From DASPKT01 sp035626475 (GTDB lineage: Bacteria > Pseudomonadota > Alphaproteobacteria > Azospirillales > Azospirillaceae), in assembly GCA_035626475.1 (NCBI GenBank), contig DASPNP010000038.1:1-64000 (forward strand): DNA of 64,000 bases, in the 5' to 3' direction. Every line of letters begins with the position of its first letter. Positions within the stretch are counted from its first letter, which is position 1. Made by a program: the position numbers and the translations under genes. Below are positions 34,068 through 43,400 of the stretch, piece by piece. The notes beneath the pieces were generated by a model. It saw only the letters and a program-made list of their open reading frames with translations, ran no database searches and was not told the origin of the DNA.

Positions 34068-34280
34068 GGGTCAGCCTTCGAACCTGGATCGCGGCCGCGC
34101 CGAGCACGATTGAAAGCGGTGGCCGGCTCCCTCGATAAACCGGCGCGGGGCTCCGCCGCAACGGACGCGTGGCACCCTGCGCACGCGCGGCCATAAATAG
34201 GAAAATCCTCCTAAGACAGCGTGTGAGGACGTCGCGAAGCCAGCCCGGTCAAGGCTTTGCCTACCATTGCGCTCCGAAGA

Positions 34281-34306
34281 TGTGGGGGGCGCGGCGCGGT
34301 CTTATT
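34281..34306 (+). promoter_or_regulatory. 26-bp G-rich motif, copy 2 (candidate phage promoter/activator site)
   Basis: T-G-T followed by GGGGGCGCGGCGCGG and TCTTATT matches copy 1 (25421-25446) at 24 of 26 bases. CTTATT again lies 61 bases before a start codon (34362). The sequences between motif and start differ in the two copies, so the motif itself is what is conserved. The rest of the spacer 34068-34361 shows nothing else I can name. Confidence 0.5.
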
Positions 34307-34361
34307 GCGAATCGACAGTCCCCTTAGCCTCCCGGTCATGAACAGCCGAGAGGAGGGCCGC

Positions 34362-34538
34362 ATGGCTTCCAAGGGGAAAGGACGGGGCATCGCCGAACCC
34401 GCCGTCGCCGATCTGGCGCGGGCGGTGGGGGTGGCGCCGGAGGCGGTGCTGGACGCCGCCCGGCGCGGCGGCGCCGTGGTGGTCGTCACCCGCGACGGGC
34501 GCAAGCTGACCGCCGCCGCGAACGCGGAGGCTGCGTGA
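34362..34538 (+). CDS. Small phage protein
   Basis: This 58-residue basic and alanine-rich protein is predicted from a good GGAGG ribosome site 7 bases before the ATG, and its TGA overlaps the next start (TGATG). The sequence VADLARAVGVAPEAVLDAARRGG could be a short helix-turn-helix. No family recognised. An upstream ATG at 34338 lacks a ribosome site. Confidence 0.55.
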   Translation: MASKGKGRGIAEPAVADLARAVGVAPEAVLDAARRGGAVVVVTRDGRKLTAAANAEAA

Positions 34539-36490
34539 TGGGCGGCCCCGGGATCAATCACATAGGGCCGGCCGGCGGCGCCTTCCGCGAGGCGGGCCAG
34601 CTGCTGGCGGCATCCGGCGGCTCGCGCTTCCAGGTGCGGGTCATCCGCGCCGGCCTCAGCGCCAACGGCAACTTCTATCCCGACACGTCGCTGCGCGAGG
34701 CGGCTCCCCTATTCGAGGGCGCCCGCGTCTTCGCCAAGTCCGACGCCGAGCACTTGGCGCATGGCGGCAAGGACGTGCGCAACCTCATCGGCCGGCTGAC
34801 CCGCCCCGCCTTCGTCGCCGGCGCCGGCCCGGACTCCGGCGAGCTGCAGGCCGAGCTGGAGGTCATCGACCCCGCCGACCCGCTGGCGACCAAGCTGCGC
34901 TCGGCCCTGGAGCGGGGCATGGCCGACCTGTTCGGCCTCTCCATCGACGCCGAGGCGGACGCCGAGACGGCCACGATCCCCACCCCGGGCGGCCCGCGCG
35001 CCGCCCGGATCGCCCGCCGCTTCCGCCGTGTCCACTCGGTCGACCTGATCGTCGAGCCGGGGGCCGGCGGCCGCGTGATCTCCCTCATCGAAGCCAATGG
35101 AAAGGACAAGCCCATGGACCGTACCCAGATCCTGGCCCTGCTCAAGGAGCGCCGCCCCGACCTGCTGGAGGGCCAGGTGCCCGAGCAGCTGAGCGAGGAT
35201 GAGCTGATGGCGCTCCTCAAGGAGGCCATGGCGAAGCCGGACGACGCCGCCAAGGCCCCCGACCCGCGCCTGGTGGAGGCCCGCGCCATGGCCCTGGCGC
35301 GCATCCAGATCTCCAACCTGCCGCCCACGGCCAAGCGCCGCCTGCAGGACGAGTTCAAGGCCCGCACCGAGCTGTTCGTGGAGGCGGACGTCAACGCCGC
35401 CATCAACGACACGGCATCCGCGATCGCCGACACCAGCCCGGCCTTCTCGAACCAGGTGCTCCGGGAGCGGCCGCAGAAGATGGCCGCGATGCTGGACGCG
35501 TTCTTCGATCCGAAGAAGCCGGCGACCAGCTTCCGCGAATGCTATGTCGAGCTGACCGGCGACACCCGCGTCACCGGCCGCCGCGACAAGGCGGTGCGCC
35601 TGACCGAGGCCGCCAACAGCGGCACCTTCGCCGACATGCTGGGCGACGCCATCACCCGCCGCGTCGTCGAGGACTACAAGGCCAACGACCAGTACGACCT
35701 CTGGCGCAGGATCGCGACGGTGGTGCCGGTGGCCGACTTCCGCACCCAGGAGCGGGCGCGCTGGGGCGGCTACGGCGACCTGCCGCTGGTGGCGGAGAGC
35801 CAGGCCTACGGCGCGCTGGACACGCCGACGGACGAGAAGGCGACCTATCAGATCGCCAAGCGCGGCGGCACCGAGACGCTGACGCTGGAGATGGTGCGCA
35901 ACGACGACGTGGCGATGATCCGCCAGATCCCGCAGAAGCTGACCCGCGCCGCCAAGCGCACCCTCAGCAAGTTCGTCTTCGACTTCATCCGTACCAACCC
36001 GACCATCTATGACGGCAAGGCGCTGTTCCACGCCGACCACGGCAACCTCGGCACCGGCGCGCTGGACGCGGCCAACTTCGCCGCCGCGCGGCTGGCCATG
36101 GTCCGCCAGACCGAGTATGGCGGCCAGGACACGCTGGGCGTCGGGCCGAAGTACCTGATGATCCCGTTCGAGCTGGAGGAGACCGCGCGCAACCTGTTCG
36201 TGCGCGGCACCAACCAGGACCCGACCTTCGTCCAGACCCTGAACCCGCAGATCCTGCCGATCTGGTACTGGACCGACGCCTCGGACTGGGCGCTGGCCGC
36301 GGACCCGGTCGAGGTGCCGGGCATCGAGGTCGGCTTCCTGGACGGCAAGGACGCGCCGGAGCTGTTCGTCCAGGACGACCCGTCCTCGGGCAGCCTGTTC
36401 GCCCGCGACGAGATCACCTGGAAGATCCGTCACATCTACGGCGGCGCGGTCGTCGACTGGCGCGGCCTGCGCAAGCACGTCGTCGCCTAA
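34538..36490 (+). CDS. Prohead protease / major capsid protein fusion
   Basis: The 650-residue protein joins a prohead protease-like domain (about 1-185), a charged scaffold-like stretch (about 195-270, ILALLKERRPDLLEG, LSEDELMALLKEAM) and a major capsid domain like Mu gpT (about 290-650, QKMAAMLDAFFDPKKPATSF, DGKALFHADHGNLGTG, FVRGTNQDPTFVQTLNPQIL). Such fusions are a known class in Mu-like and related phages; the protease would free the capsid part during head assembly. It overlaps the small gene before it by one base; a GTG at 34535 is an alternative start. Confidence 0.9.
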   Translation: MGGPGINHIGPAGGAFREAGQLLAASGGSRFQVRVIRAGLSANGNFYPDTSLREAAPLFEGARVFAKSDAEHLAHGGKDVRNLIGRLTRPAFVAGAGPDSGELQAELEVIDPADPLATKLRSALERGMADLFGLSIDAEADAETATIPTPGGPRAARIARRFRRVHSVDLIVEPGAGGRVISLIEANGKDKPMDRTQILALLKERRPDLLEGQVPEQLSEDELMALLKEAMAKPDDAAKAPDPRLVEARAMALARIQISNLPPTAKRRLQDEFKARTELFVEADVNAAINDTASAIADTSPAFSNQVLRERPQKMAAMLDAFFDPKKPATSFRECYVELTGDTRVTGRRDKAVRLTEAANSGTFADMLGDAITRRVVEDYKANDQYDLWRRIATVVPVADFRTQERARWGGYGDLPLVAESQAYGALDTPTDEKATYQIAKRGGTETLTLEMVRNDDVAMIRQIPQKLTRAAKRTLSKFVFDFIRTNPTIYDGKALFHADHGNLGTGALDAANFAAARLAMVRQTEYGGQDTLGVGPKYLMIPFELEETARNLFVRGTNQDPTFVQTLNPQILPIWYWTDASDWALAADPVEVPGIEVGFLDGKDAPELFVQDDPSSGSLFARDEITWKIRHIYGGAVVDWRGLRKHVVA

Positions 36491-36495
36491 GCCCG

Positions 36496-36650
36496 CACGG
36501 TTCCCCCTCACCCTCCCACGCCTTCGGCGCGGGCCCCGCCCTCTCCCGCCAGGGGAGAGGGAAAGGGGCGGCGCGTCCCGATATTCCCTCTCCCCCTGCG
36601 GGAGAGGGAAGGGGCCCGAGCCGCAGGCTTGGGAAGGGTGAGGGGACCTT
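36496..36650. repeat. CCCTCTCCC-type palindromic repeat inside the phage block
   Basis: The element opens CCCCTCACCCTCCCACGCC and closes GGGAAGGGTGAGGGG, with inner CTCTCCCGCCAGGGGAGAG and CTCTCCCCCTGCGGGAGAG palindromes. It is the same family as at 21.2 and 39.5 kb and fills the spacer between the capsid and head-tail joining genes. Confidence 0.7.
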
Positions 36651-36677
36651 CCGACGATGATTCCGAAAGGAAAGATC

Positions 36678-37349
36678 ATGGCCCTCTCCGACCTCAGAAC
36701 CCTGGTCGACGAGTTCACCCGCGACGAGGCGGCGCGGCTGCAGCCGGCGGCGCGCGACCGGGCGCTGGAGCTGGCGGTGCGCCAGTACGGCAAGGACCGG
36801 CCGCGCACCCTGGTGGCCGACCTGCCCGGCGGCTCCGCCCTGCTGGACCTGCCGGCATCCTGGACCGAGGCGGAGAGCCGGGCGCTGGCGGTCGAATGCC
36901 CGGTCGGCCTGGTGCCGCCGGCGCTGCTGACGGCCGACCTCTTCGCCATCGTGCCGACGCCCGCCGGGCCGAAGCTGCGGCTGGCGCTCACCCCCGGCGC
37001 CGACGAGGCGGTGCGGCTGGTTTACACGGCGCCGCACCGGCTGGACGCGGTCGAGGACACAATCCCGCCCGGCGACCGCGAGGCGGTGGCCGCCTACGCC
37101 GCGGCGCTGCTGCAGGACCAGCTGGCGGCCGCCGCCAGCGGCTCGGGCGACAGCACCATCATCGCCGATTCCGTCAACCATGGCGGCAAGGCGGCCGAGT
37201 TCGCCGCCCGCGCCCGGGCCCTGCGCCAGCGCTACCAGGAGCTGCTGGGCATCGACCCCAAGCGCACGCGCGGCGCCTCGGCCACGTCACAGCACCGGTC
37301 CCCGACGCTGTCGGCGCTGGGCCGCATGTTCCCGCGGAGGCGCGCATGA
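36678..37349 (+). CDS. Phage head-tail joining/adaptor-type protein
   Basis: The 223-residue protein lies directly after the capsid gene, where phage head-completion or adaptor proteins are encoded. It is mostly helical at the start (LRTLVDEFTRDEAARLQPAARDRALELA) and end. No family was recognised, so the role is from position only. GAAAGGAAAG precedes the ATG at 36678; an in-frame ATG at 36657 is less well placed. Its end overlaps the next gene by 4 bases (ATGA). Confidence 0.6.
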   Translation: MALSDLRTLVDEFTRDEAARLQPAARDRALELAVRQYGKDRPRTLVADLPGGSALLDLPASWTEAESRALAVECPVGLVPPALLTADLFAIVPTPAGPKLRLALTPGADEAVRLVYTAPHRLDAVEDTIPPGDREAVAAYAAALLQDQLAAAASGSGDSTIIADSVNHGGKAAEFAARARALRQRYQELLGIDPKRTRGASATSQHRSPTLSALGRMFPRRRA

Positions 37350-37822
37350 TCGCCGTCGACATGGAAGGCGCGCGGCGGATGCTGGACGGCCTCGCCCCGG
37401 CGCTGGAGGCGGAGCTGGCCCGCGCGCTGGACGGGCTGCTGCCGGGGCTGGAGACCGATCTCCGCCGCCGCACCCCGGTCGGCACCGGGCGCCTGGCCGC
37501 CAGCATCGCCGTGACGCCGGTGTCGGTCTCCGGCGGCAGGCTGGCGGGCGGGGTGGGCTACACCGCGCCCCATGCCGAGGCCGTGGAGCTGGGCACAAGG
37601 CCGCACCGCCCGCCGATCGCGGACCTCATCGCCTGGGCGCGGGCCAAGGGGCTGGAGGCGCCGGAGCGCGCCGCCCACGCCGTCGCCGCCACCATCGCGA
37701 AGCGCGGCACGCCGGCCCGGCACCCGTTGCGCGACACGATGCGCGGCCTGGACCGCCGCTTGGCCGCGGCGGCGGGCGCGGCGGTGGCCCGGGCCGTGGC
37801 GAAGGTTGGGGAGGGCGCGTGA
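37346..37822 (+). CDS. HK97 gp10-like head-tail connector/tail protein
   Basis: The 158-residue protein shows the HK97-gp10 style pattern: RRRTPVGTGRLAASI, GGVGYTAPHAEAVELGTRPH and a basic C-terminal helix. In siphophages these proteins complete the head-tail joint. ATGA overlap with the gene before and 1-base overlap with the next show one operon. Confidence 0.7.
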   Translation: MIAVDMEGARRMLDGLAPALEAELARALDGLLPGLETDLRRRTPVGTGRLAASIAVTPVSVSGGRLAGGVGYTAPHAEAVELGTRPHRPPIADLIAWARAKGLEAPERAAHAVAATIAKRGTPARHPLRDTMRGLDRRLAAAAGAAVARAVAKVGEGA

Positions 37823-38307
37823 TGGCCGACCTGTCGCTCATCCGCGCCGCGATCGCCGCGCGCCTGGCCGCCGTCCCGCAGATCGGCCGGGTGCACGACC
37901 GCGAGCGCTACGCCGCCACCGAACCGGCCCTGCGGGCGCTGTACGCCTGGCAGGACGGGCCGGGCACGCCCGCCATCCGCGGCTGGTTCGTGCGCCGCAC
38001 CGCCAGCCATGGCCGCGGGCCGGATCTGGGCCGGCGGGTGCTGACCCACAGCTGGGCGATCCGCGGGCTGATGTCCTTCGACGACGCGCAGGCCAGCGAG
38101 CACGCCTTCGACGCGCTGATCGAGGCGGTGCGCGGGGCGGTGCTGGCCGACGACAGCTTCGGCGGGACGGCGCTGGGGACCGTCCACGGTCCCGACGGGG
38201 CTGAGTTCGGCGCCGGGGCGCAGCTGGTGGAGAGCGGGCCCGTCATGTTCGCCGGCCTGCTCTGCCACGGCGCCACGCTCACCCTGCACACCCGCCACCT
38301 CGGCTGA
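37822..38307 (+). CDS. Phage tail completion/terminator-type protein
   Basis: The 161-residue protein follows the gp10-like gene with a TGATG overlap and precedes the tail tube gene, the usual place of the tail terminator. It shows an N-terminal helix (LSLIRAAIAARLAAV), a beta-rich centre (HSWAIRGLMSFDDA) and LLCHGATLTLHTRHLG at the end. Family not named; role from order. Confidence 0.6.
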   Translation: MADLSLIRAAIAARLAAVPQIGRVHDRERYAATEPALRALYAWQDGPGTPAIRGWFVRRTASHGRGPDLGRRVLTHSWAIRGLMSFDDAQASEHAFDALIEAVRGAVLADDSFGGTALGTVHGPDGAEFGAGAQLVESGPVMFAGLLCHGATLTLHTRHLG

Positions 38308-38321
38308 GAAGGAGCCCTCCC

Positions 38322-38534
38322 ATGGAAGATCTCACCGGCGGGCGCTACGTCCGCGACCCCGGGACCGGCGCGCGGCGCCTGATCGACGCCACCGCCGAGC
38401 ATCCCGGCGGCAACCGCTCGCGCGACGCCGACGGCACCGCGCTGAACCGGCCGCCGGCGCCCGTCCGGCGTCGGCCCCCGAAGTCCCCCGTCCCCCCGTC
38501 CCCCGTCCCACAGCCCACCGCAGCGAAGGAGTGA
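38322..38534 (+). CDS. Small proline-rich phage protein
   Basis: The 70-residue protein has a GGRYVRDPGTGARRL start that recalls the DUF2635 style (RVRDPETG) of Mu gp38, then a proline-rich basic tail. The place just before the tail tube gene also fits. Evidence is thin. It ends 3 bases before the next start. Confidence 0.5.
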   Translation: MEDLTGGRYVRDPGTGARRLIDATAEHPGGNRSRDADGTALNRPPAPVRRRPPKSPVPPSPVPQPTAAKE

Positions 38535-38537
38535 GCC

Positions 38538-39473
38538 ATGGCCCAGAAATTCTGGCGCAAGAAGGTCCTGCTGGCCAAGACCGAGACCACCTACGGCACC
38601 GACGCGACGCCGACCGGCGCCGCCAACGCCATCCTCTGCACCAACGTCTCGCTGACGCCGCTGGAGGCGCAGGAGGTCGGACGCGAGCTGGACACGCCCT
38701 ATCTCGGCGCCCAGCCGGACATCCTGGTCGGCCGCCACTCCTCGCTGTCCTTCGAGGTCGAGCTGGCCGGCAGCGGCACTGCCGGCACCGCGCCGGCCTG
38801 GGGGCCGCTGATGATCGCCTGCGGCTTCGCCGAGACGGTGATGGCGGCCAGCAAGGTCGACTACGACCCGGTCTCCTCCGGCTTCGGCTCGGTGACGCTG
38901 GTGCTGAACATCGACGGCACCCAGCACCGGCTGCTGGGCGCCCGCGGCAACGTGCAGCTGCGCGCCGGCGCCGGGCAGATCCCGAAGCTGGCCTTCAGCT
39001 TCCGCGGCCTCTTCACCACGCCCACCGCCACCGCCCTGCCGACGCCGAACTTCGGCGCCTTCAAGGACCCGGTGCCGGTCACCGACGGCAATACGCCCAA
39101 CTTCTCGCTGAACGGCGTGTCGCTGGTCATGTCGGAGTTCGAGATCGACATGGGCAACGAGGTGCAGGGCCGCTTCCTGGTGAACCAGGAGATGATCGCG
39201 CTGACCGACCGCCGCCCGAGCGGCCGCTGCAATGTCGAGATGCCCGACCTGGCGGCCTTCAACCCCTACACCCTGGCCGGCCCGCCGGCCCAGCTGGTGG
39301 CGCTCGCCATGACCCACGGCACGACCGCCGGCGGCATCGTCGAGCTGGCGGCGCCCAAGGTCCAGGTCGGCAAGCCCGGCCTCAGCCAGAGCCAGGGCGT
39401 CACCCACTACGCCCTGCCGCTGAAGCTCGTCCCCGACCAGGGCAACGACGAGCTGCGCATCACCGTGAAGTGA
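38538..39473 (+). CDS. Phage tail tube protein
   Basis: The 311-residue protein is beta-rich and typical of long-tailed phage tube proteins: WRKKVLLAKTETTYGTDATP at the start, RHSSLSFEVELAGSG, LAFSFRGLF and a C-terminal IVELAAPKVQVGKP. It lies between the tail-completion and tail-chaperone genes, as in lambda-like order. No contractile sheath gene is present, so the tail should be non-contractile. Confidence 0.8.
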   Translation: MAQKFWRKKVLLAKTETTYGTDATPTGAANAILCTNVSLTPLEAQEVGRELDTPYLGAQPDILVGRHSSLSFEVELAGSGTAGTAPAWGPLMIACGFAETVMAASKVDYDPVSSGFGSVTLVLNIDGTQHRLLGARGNVQLRAGAGQIPKLAFSFRGLFTTPTATALPTPNFGAFKDPVPVTDGNTPNFSLNGVSLVMSEFEIDMGNEVQGRFLVNQEMIALTDRRPSGRCNVEMPDLAAFNPYTLAGPPAQLVALAMTHGTTAGGIVELAAPKVQVGKPGLSQSQGVTHYALPLKLVPDQGNDELRITVK

Positions 39474-39475
39474 GG

Positions 39476-39690
39476 ACTCCCTCTCCCCCTGCGGGAGAGG
39501 GAAGGGGCCCATTGCGGCAGCAATGGGAGGGTGAGGGGTCGGACGCCGCAGGCGGACGTTCTCGACGCCCTTGCCAAGCTGAACCATCGAGAAGGCCCGG
39601 GCTGCCGCCCGGTCCACCCCTCATCCCCCCACGGCTTCGCCGCGGGTCCCACCCTTCTCCCGCAAGGGGAGAAGGATAGGGGTGCCTCAC
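39476..39690. repeat. Two CCCTCTCCC-type palindromic repeats inside the tail operon
   Basis: The first unit (39479-39539) opens CCCTCTCCCCCTGCGGGAGAG and ends GGGAGGGTGAGGGG. The second (about 39617-39690) contains CCCACGGCTTCGCCGCGGG and CTTCTCCCGCAAGGGGAGAAG. They fill the 248-bp spacer 39474-39721 between tail tube and chaperone genes, and belong to the family seen at 21.2 and 36.5 kb. Confidence 0.7.
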
Positions 39691-39721
39691 CGTCTCCAGC
39701 ACCACCGACAAGGAGCCTCCC

Positions 39722-40075
39722 ATGTTCCGCATCCAGGTCGACCAGACCTATCCGTTCCCCGTCGACGTGCGCGTGCCCAGCGACGCGGCGCCGGGGCAGT
39801 TCGCCACGCACCGCTTCACCGCCCTGTTCCGCGTGCTCCCCACCGACGAGGCGCGCGCCTTGCTCGCCAAGCCCGACAGCCTCGACCGCGACCTGCTGGG
39901 TCAGGTGCTGGTGGGCTGGCGCGACGTGGCCGACGAGGACGGCCAGCCGCTGCCCTTCGGCGACGAGGCCCGCGACCGGCTCTGCCGCGACCCACGGGTG
40001 CAGGCGGCTTTGGTCGACGCCTACCGCAAATCCATCAGCGGCGAGGCGGTGGCGGCGCGGCGCGAGGGAAACTGA
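39722..40075 (+). CDS. Tail assembly chaperone (gpG-like)
   Basis: The 117-residue protein occupies the place of lambda gpG between tube and tape-measure genes. Its last sense codons are GAG GGA AAC followed by TGA, which form a perfect -1 slippery site, so a fraction of ribosomes should continue into the next frame. The sequence (VPSDAAPGQFATHRFTALFR, LVGWRDVADEDG) fits phage tail chaperones. Length is normal for the family. Confidence 0.82.
   Translation: MFRIQVDQTYPFPVDVRVPSDAAPGQFATHRFTALFRVLPTDEARALLAKPDSLDRDLLGQVLVGWRDVADEDGQPLPFGDEARDRLCRDPRVQAALVDAYRKSISGEAVAARREGN
40066..40072 (+). other. Programmed -1 frameshift site GGGAAAC
   Basis: G_GGA_AAC sits in exact zero-frame register: 40066 is the third base of GAG, then GGA, AAC and the TGA stop at 40073. 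Slipping back one base gives GGG AAA CTG AGG and opens 119 further codons. Lambda uses GGGAAAG for the same gpG/gpGT fusion. A GC-rich region follows that may help pausing. Confidence 0.88.
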
Positions 40076-40431
40076 GGGGCGCCGCCCGCGCCTGGGCGAA
40101 TGGCGGCGCGGGGGGAGGCGGCGACGAGGCCGCCGCCGACCTCGCCGCCTTCGGCGCGCCCCCGGACCTGGGCCCGGGGGAGGGCGCGGGCGGCGCCTTT
40201 CCCGTCTGGCCGGAGAACGAGGCCCCGCTGCGCGCCTTCCTGCTGGCCGCCACCCAGTGGCGGACGGTGTGGATGGGCGGGCTGGAGGGCGGGCGCCTCG
40301 CCTGGCTGGGGCTGGACTATGCCGGCGTGCGCGCCGCCCTCGACCTCGCCGGCATCGAGGCCACGCCGGCGCTCTTCCACGACCTCCGCATCCTCGAGGC
40401 CGCCGCCTCCGAGGCGCTGAACCGACGCTGA
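40072..40431 (+). CDS. Frameshift extension of the tail chaperone (gpGT-like T part)
   Basis: The 119-residue extension has no credible start codon of its own and is read only after the -1 shift, giving a fusion of about 236 residues. It contains LRAFLLAATQWRTVWMGGLEG and LDYAGVRAALDLAG, like the DUF1799 type of tail proteins. The fusion would recruit tube protein to the tape measure during tail assembly. Confidence 0.8.
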   Translation: MRGAARAWANGGAGGGGDEAAADLAAFGAPPDLGPGEGAGGAFPVWPENEAPLRAFLLAATQWRTVWMGGLEGGRLAWLGLDYAGVRAALDLAGIEATPALFHDLRILEAAASEALNRR

Positions 40432-40452
40432 GACTCCACCGGGGAGACCATC

Positions 40453-43400
40453 ATGGCGAACGACGTCACCATCAAGATCGGCGCCGATGCGAGCGGTGTC
40501 GCCCCCGCCGCGCGCAAGGCGGGGGAGGAGCTGTCCCGCCTGAAGGACTCCGCCGGCGCGGGGGCCAAGGCCATGGAGGCGCTGCAGCGCCAGATCGCCT
40601 CGATCGACAAGGCGCTGTCGCCCAAGGGCCTGGCCGAGTACGCCGCCGCGCAGGAAAAGCTGCTGTCGCGCAAGGCGGAACTGGTCGCCATCCTCGGCGA
40701 CGAGCGCACGGCCCAGGAGTTCATCGACAGGACGCTGGCCGCCGGCAATCCGCTGCGGGCGGAGGCCGTGCGCCAGCAGGAGGCGCTGCGCGAGGAGATC
40801 GAGCGGCTGGCGAAGCTGGGCCGCACGCCGGTCGAAGCCTATGCCGACGAGATGGAGCGGCTGAACAGGCTGCTTGCGGCCGGCAAGATCAACCAGGAGG
40901 ACTTCAACCGCGCCGCCGGCGGCCTCGACCGCGAGCTGATGGGTGACGCGAAGCGCCGCGCCGCCGCCGCCCTGGAGCAGTTCGACAGGGACGCCGCCGA
41001 CCTGGACGAGCTGGTGAGCGGCGGCCGGCGCAAGAAGATCGACCGCGAGGCCGCGCGCTTCGGCGACGTGCTGGCCGACGCCATCGTGCAGGGCTCGGAG
41101 GGCGGGGCGAAGGCGGTCGGCGCGGTCTTCGAGAAATCCGTCAAGTCGGCCATGGCCGCGGCGGTCAGCACCGCCATGGAGGACGCCTACCACGGCCTGC
41201 GCGAGGAGATGGACGCCATCTCGCCCAAGATCGGCGAGACCATCGGCCAGGCGCTGACCAGCTTCGCCGTGGCCCACGGTGCCGCGAAGCTGCTGGGCCG
41301 CTCCGACGCGCAGGCGCGCAACGCCGGCATCGGCGCCGCCGTCGGCCAGGCCGCCGGCACCGTCCTGCCCGGCGGGCCGGAGGTCTGGCGCGTCATCGGC
41401 TCCTTCGTCGGCGGACTGTTCGGGCCGGGCAAGTCGGTCGGGCCGGTGGGCCAAGTCTATTTCGGCCAGGACCGCATGCGGGCCGGCGACTTCCTGTCGA
41501 TCAACAGCGTCGGCACCGACAACGGCGCCGACCGCGGCGCCACCTCCAAGCTCGGCAACGACGCCAAGGCGCTGTTCAACGCGCTGGTCACCGGCCTGGG
41601 CGCCTCGAACGTGAATTTCGGCAAGGCCACCGTGCCGGGTTTCATGATCGAGCAGAACAAGGACGGCTACGCCACCCAGCTGAACGGCGTGCGCAAGACC
41701 TTCCAGACGCTGGAGGACGCGCTCGCCGACTTCGTCACCCGGGCGCTGGACCTCGCGACCGGGCTGGAGGGCGCCATGCCCGGCGCGGACGCCTTCATCC
41801 AGGCGCTGCAGGGCAAGTCGCTGGAGGAGGTGCAGAGGGCCATCGACGGCGTCCGCCAGTACCGCGACCTAGTGAAGCCGCCGGAGCAGCTGGGGCCCTA
41901 CGCCCAGCAGGTGCGCGAGCTGAACGCCGCCTATGAGGAGGGCCGCCGCTTCGCCACCGAATACAGGCTGGACCTGACGGCACTGCGGACCGAGGAGGAG
42001 TCGCGCCGGGCCGCGCTGCGCCGGTCCTTCGACGACGACATCGAACTCCGCCTGCTGGACATCACCGACCCGACCCAGGCGGCGTTGCGCCGGCTGGACC
42101 GTGAGTTCGAGCAGCTGCGGGCCGAGGCGACGGCGACCGGCGGCGACCTGGACCGGCTGAACCGCCTGTACCAGCTGCAGCGCACCGCCATCGTCGGGCT
42201 GGACGCTCCCCTGCGCGACCTCGCCGACCGGCTGGACGGCGCCGGCGGGGCGGAGAACCCCTTCGCCTCGGCCGCACGCGGCGCCCGCACCCTGGCCGAG
42301 CAGCTGCGCGGCCTGCGCTCGGGCCTGGTGGACGCCTCGGCGGCCATGATGACGGGCGAGCTGTCGCCGCTGTCGGCCGCCGACCGGCTGGTCCAGGCGC
42401 AACGGCAGCTGGACCAGGTCGGCGCGCTGGCGGCCGGCGGCAACGCCGCGGCCATGCGTCAGCTGCCGGAGCTGGGCCGCTCCACCCTGGAGCTGGCGCG
42501 GCAGGTGCTGGGCTCGGGCGAGGCCTACGCGACCCTGTTCGAGAAGGTGCTGGGCTACCAGCGCCATGCCGCCGACGTGGCCGGCGAGCAGGCCGCCGCC
42601 GAGGAGAGGCGCGCCAACGGGCTGGAGGGCGGCGCCCGCACCTATGCCCAGGCCATGGCGGACCTGAAGCAGGCCATGCTGGACGGCGTCATCACGCCGG
42701 AGGAGCGGACACGCATCACCGAACCGCTCAACCGGGTGCGGGACGCGATGACCGGGCTGCTGCCGCCGGAGGTGGCGCGGGACATCGCCGGCGACATCGG
42801 CACCATCGTCAGGGCCATCGGCGACGACCGCCCCGACGCCGGGACGCTGACCGGCGCCCTGACCCGCCTGGGCAGCACCGCCGCCGCGCTGGCCGACCCG
42901 ATCGGCCGGGCGGAGGAGGCGCTGGCCGATGCCCTGCGCACGCTGGACCCGCTGACCGGCACACCCGCCACCGGCGGCGCCACGACCGGCCCGGCGCCGA
43001 TCATTCCCGGCGTGCCGGCCAACGCCAACGGCCCTACCGCCGCCGCGCTGATCGGCCCCGCCATCGACTTCGCCGGCGCCCGGAACCTGGGCGAGATCCT
43101 GGTGCTGCTGGGCCGGATGGGCGCCGACCGCATCGGCCCCGCCTTCGATTTCGGCGGCGCGCGCTCGGCGTCCGACATCTTCGTGCTGCTGGGCGCCATG
43201 GGGGCGCAGCGCATCGGGCCCGGCTTCGACTTCGCCGGCCGCTCCGACCTGTCGGGCGTGGTGACGCTGATCGGCGGCATGGCGGCCGAGCGCATCGGGC
43301 CGGCCTTCGATTTCGGCGGCGCCACCTCGCTGTCCGGCGTGGTGACCCTGGCCGCCGGCCGCCTCTTCGAGGTGATCGGCGAGGCGCGGCAGGCGGTGGA

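Noticed and set aside
40100..40420. Independent gene for the T part of the tail chaperone in another frame
   Set aside because: This frame is not the one continuing from the slippery site and looks like Arg/Pro-rich shadow sequence.
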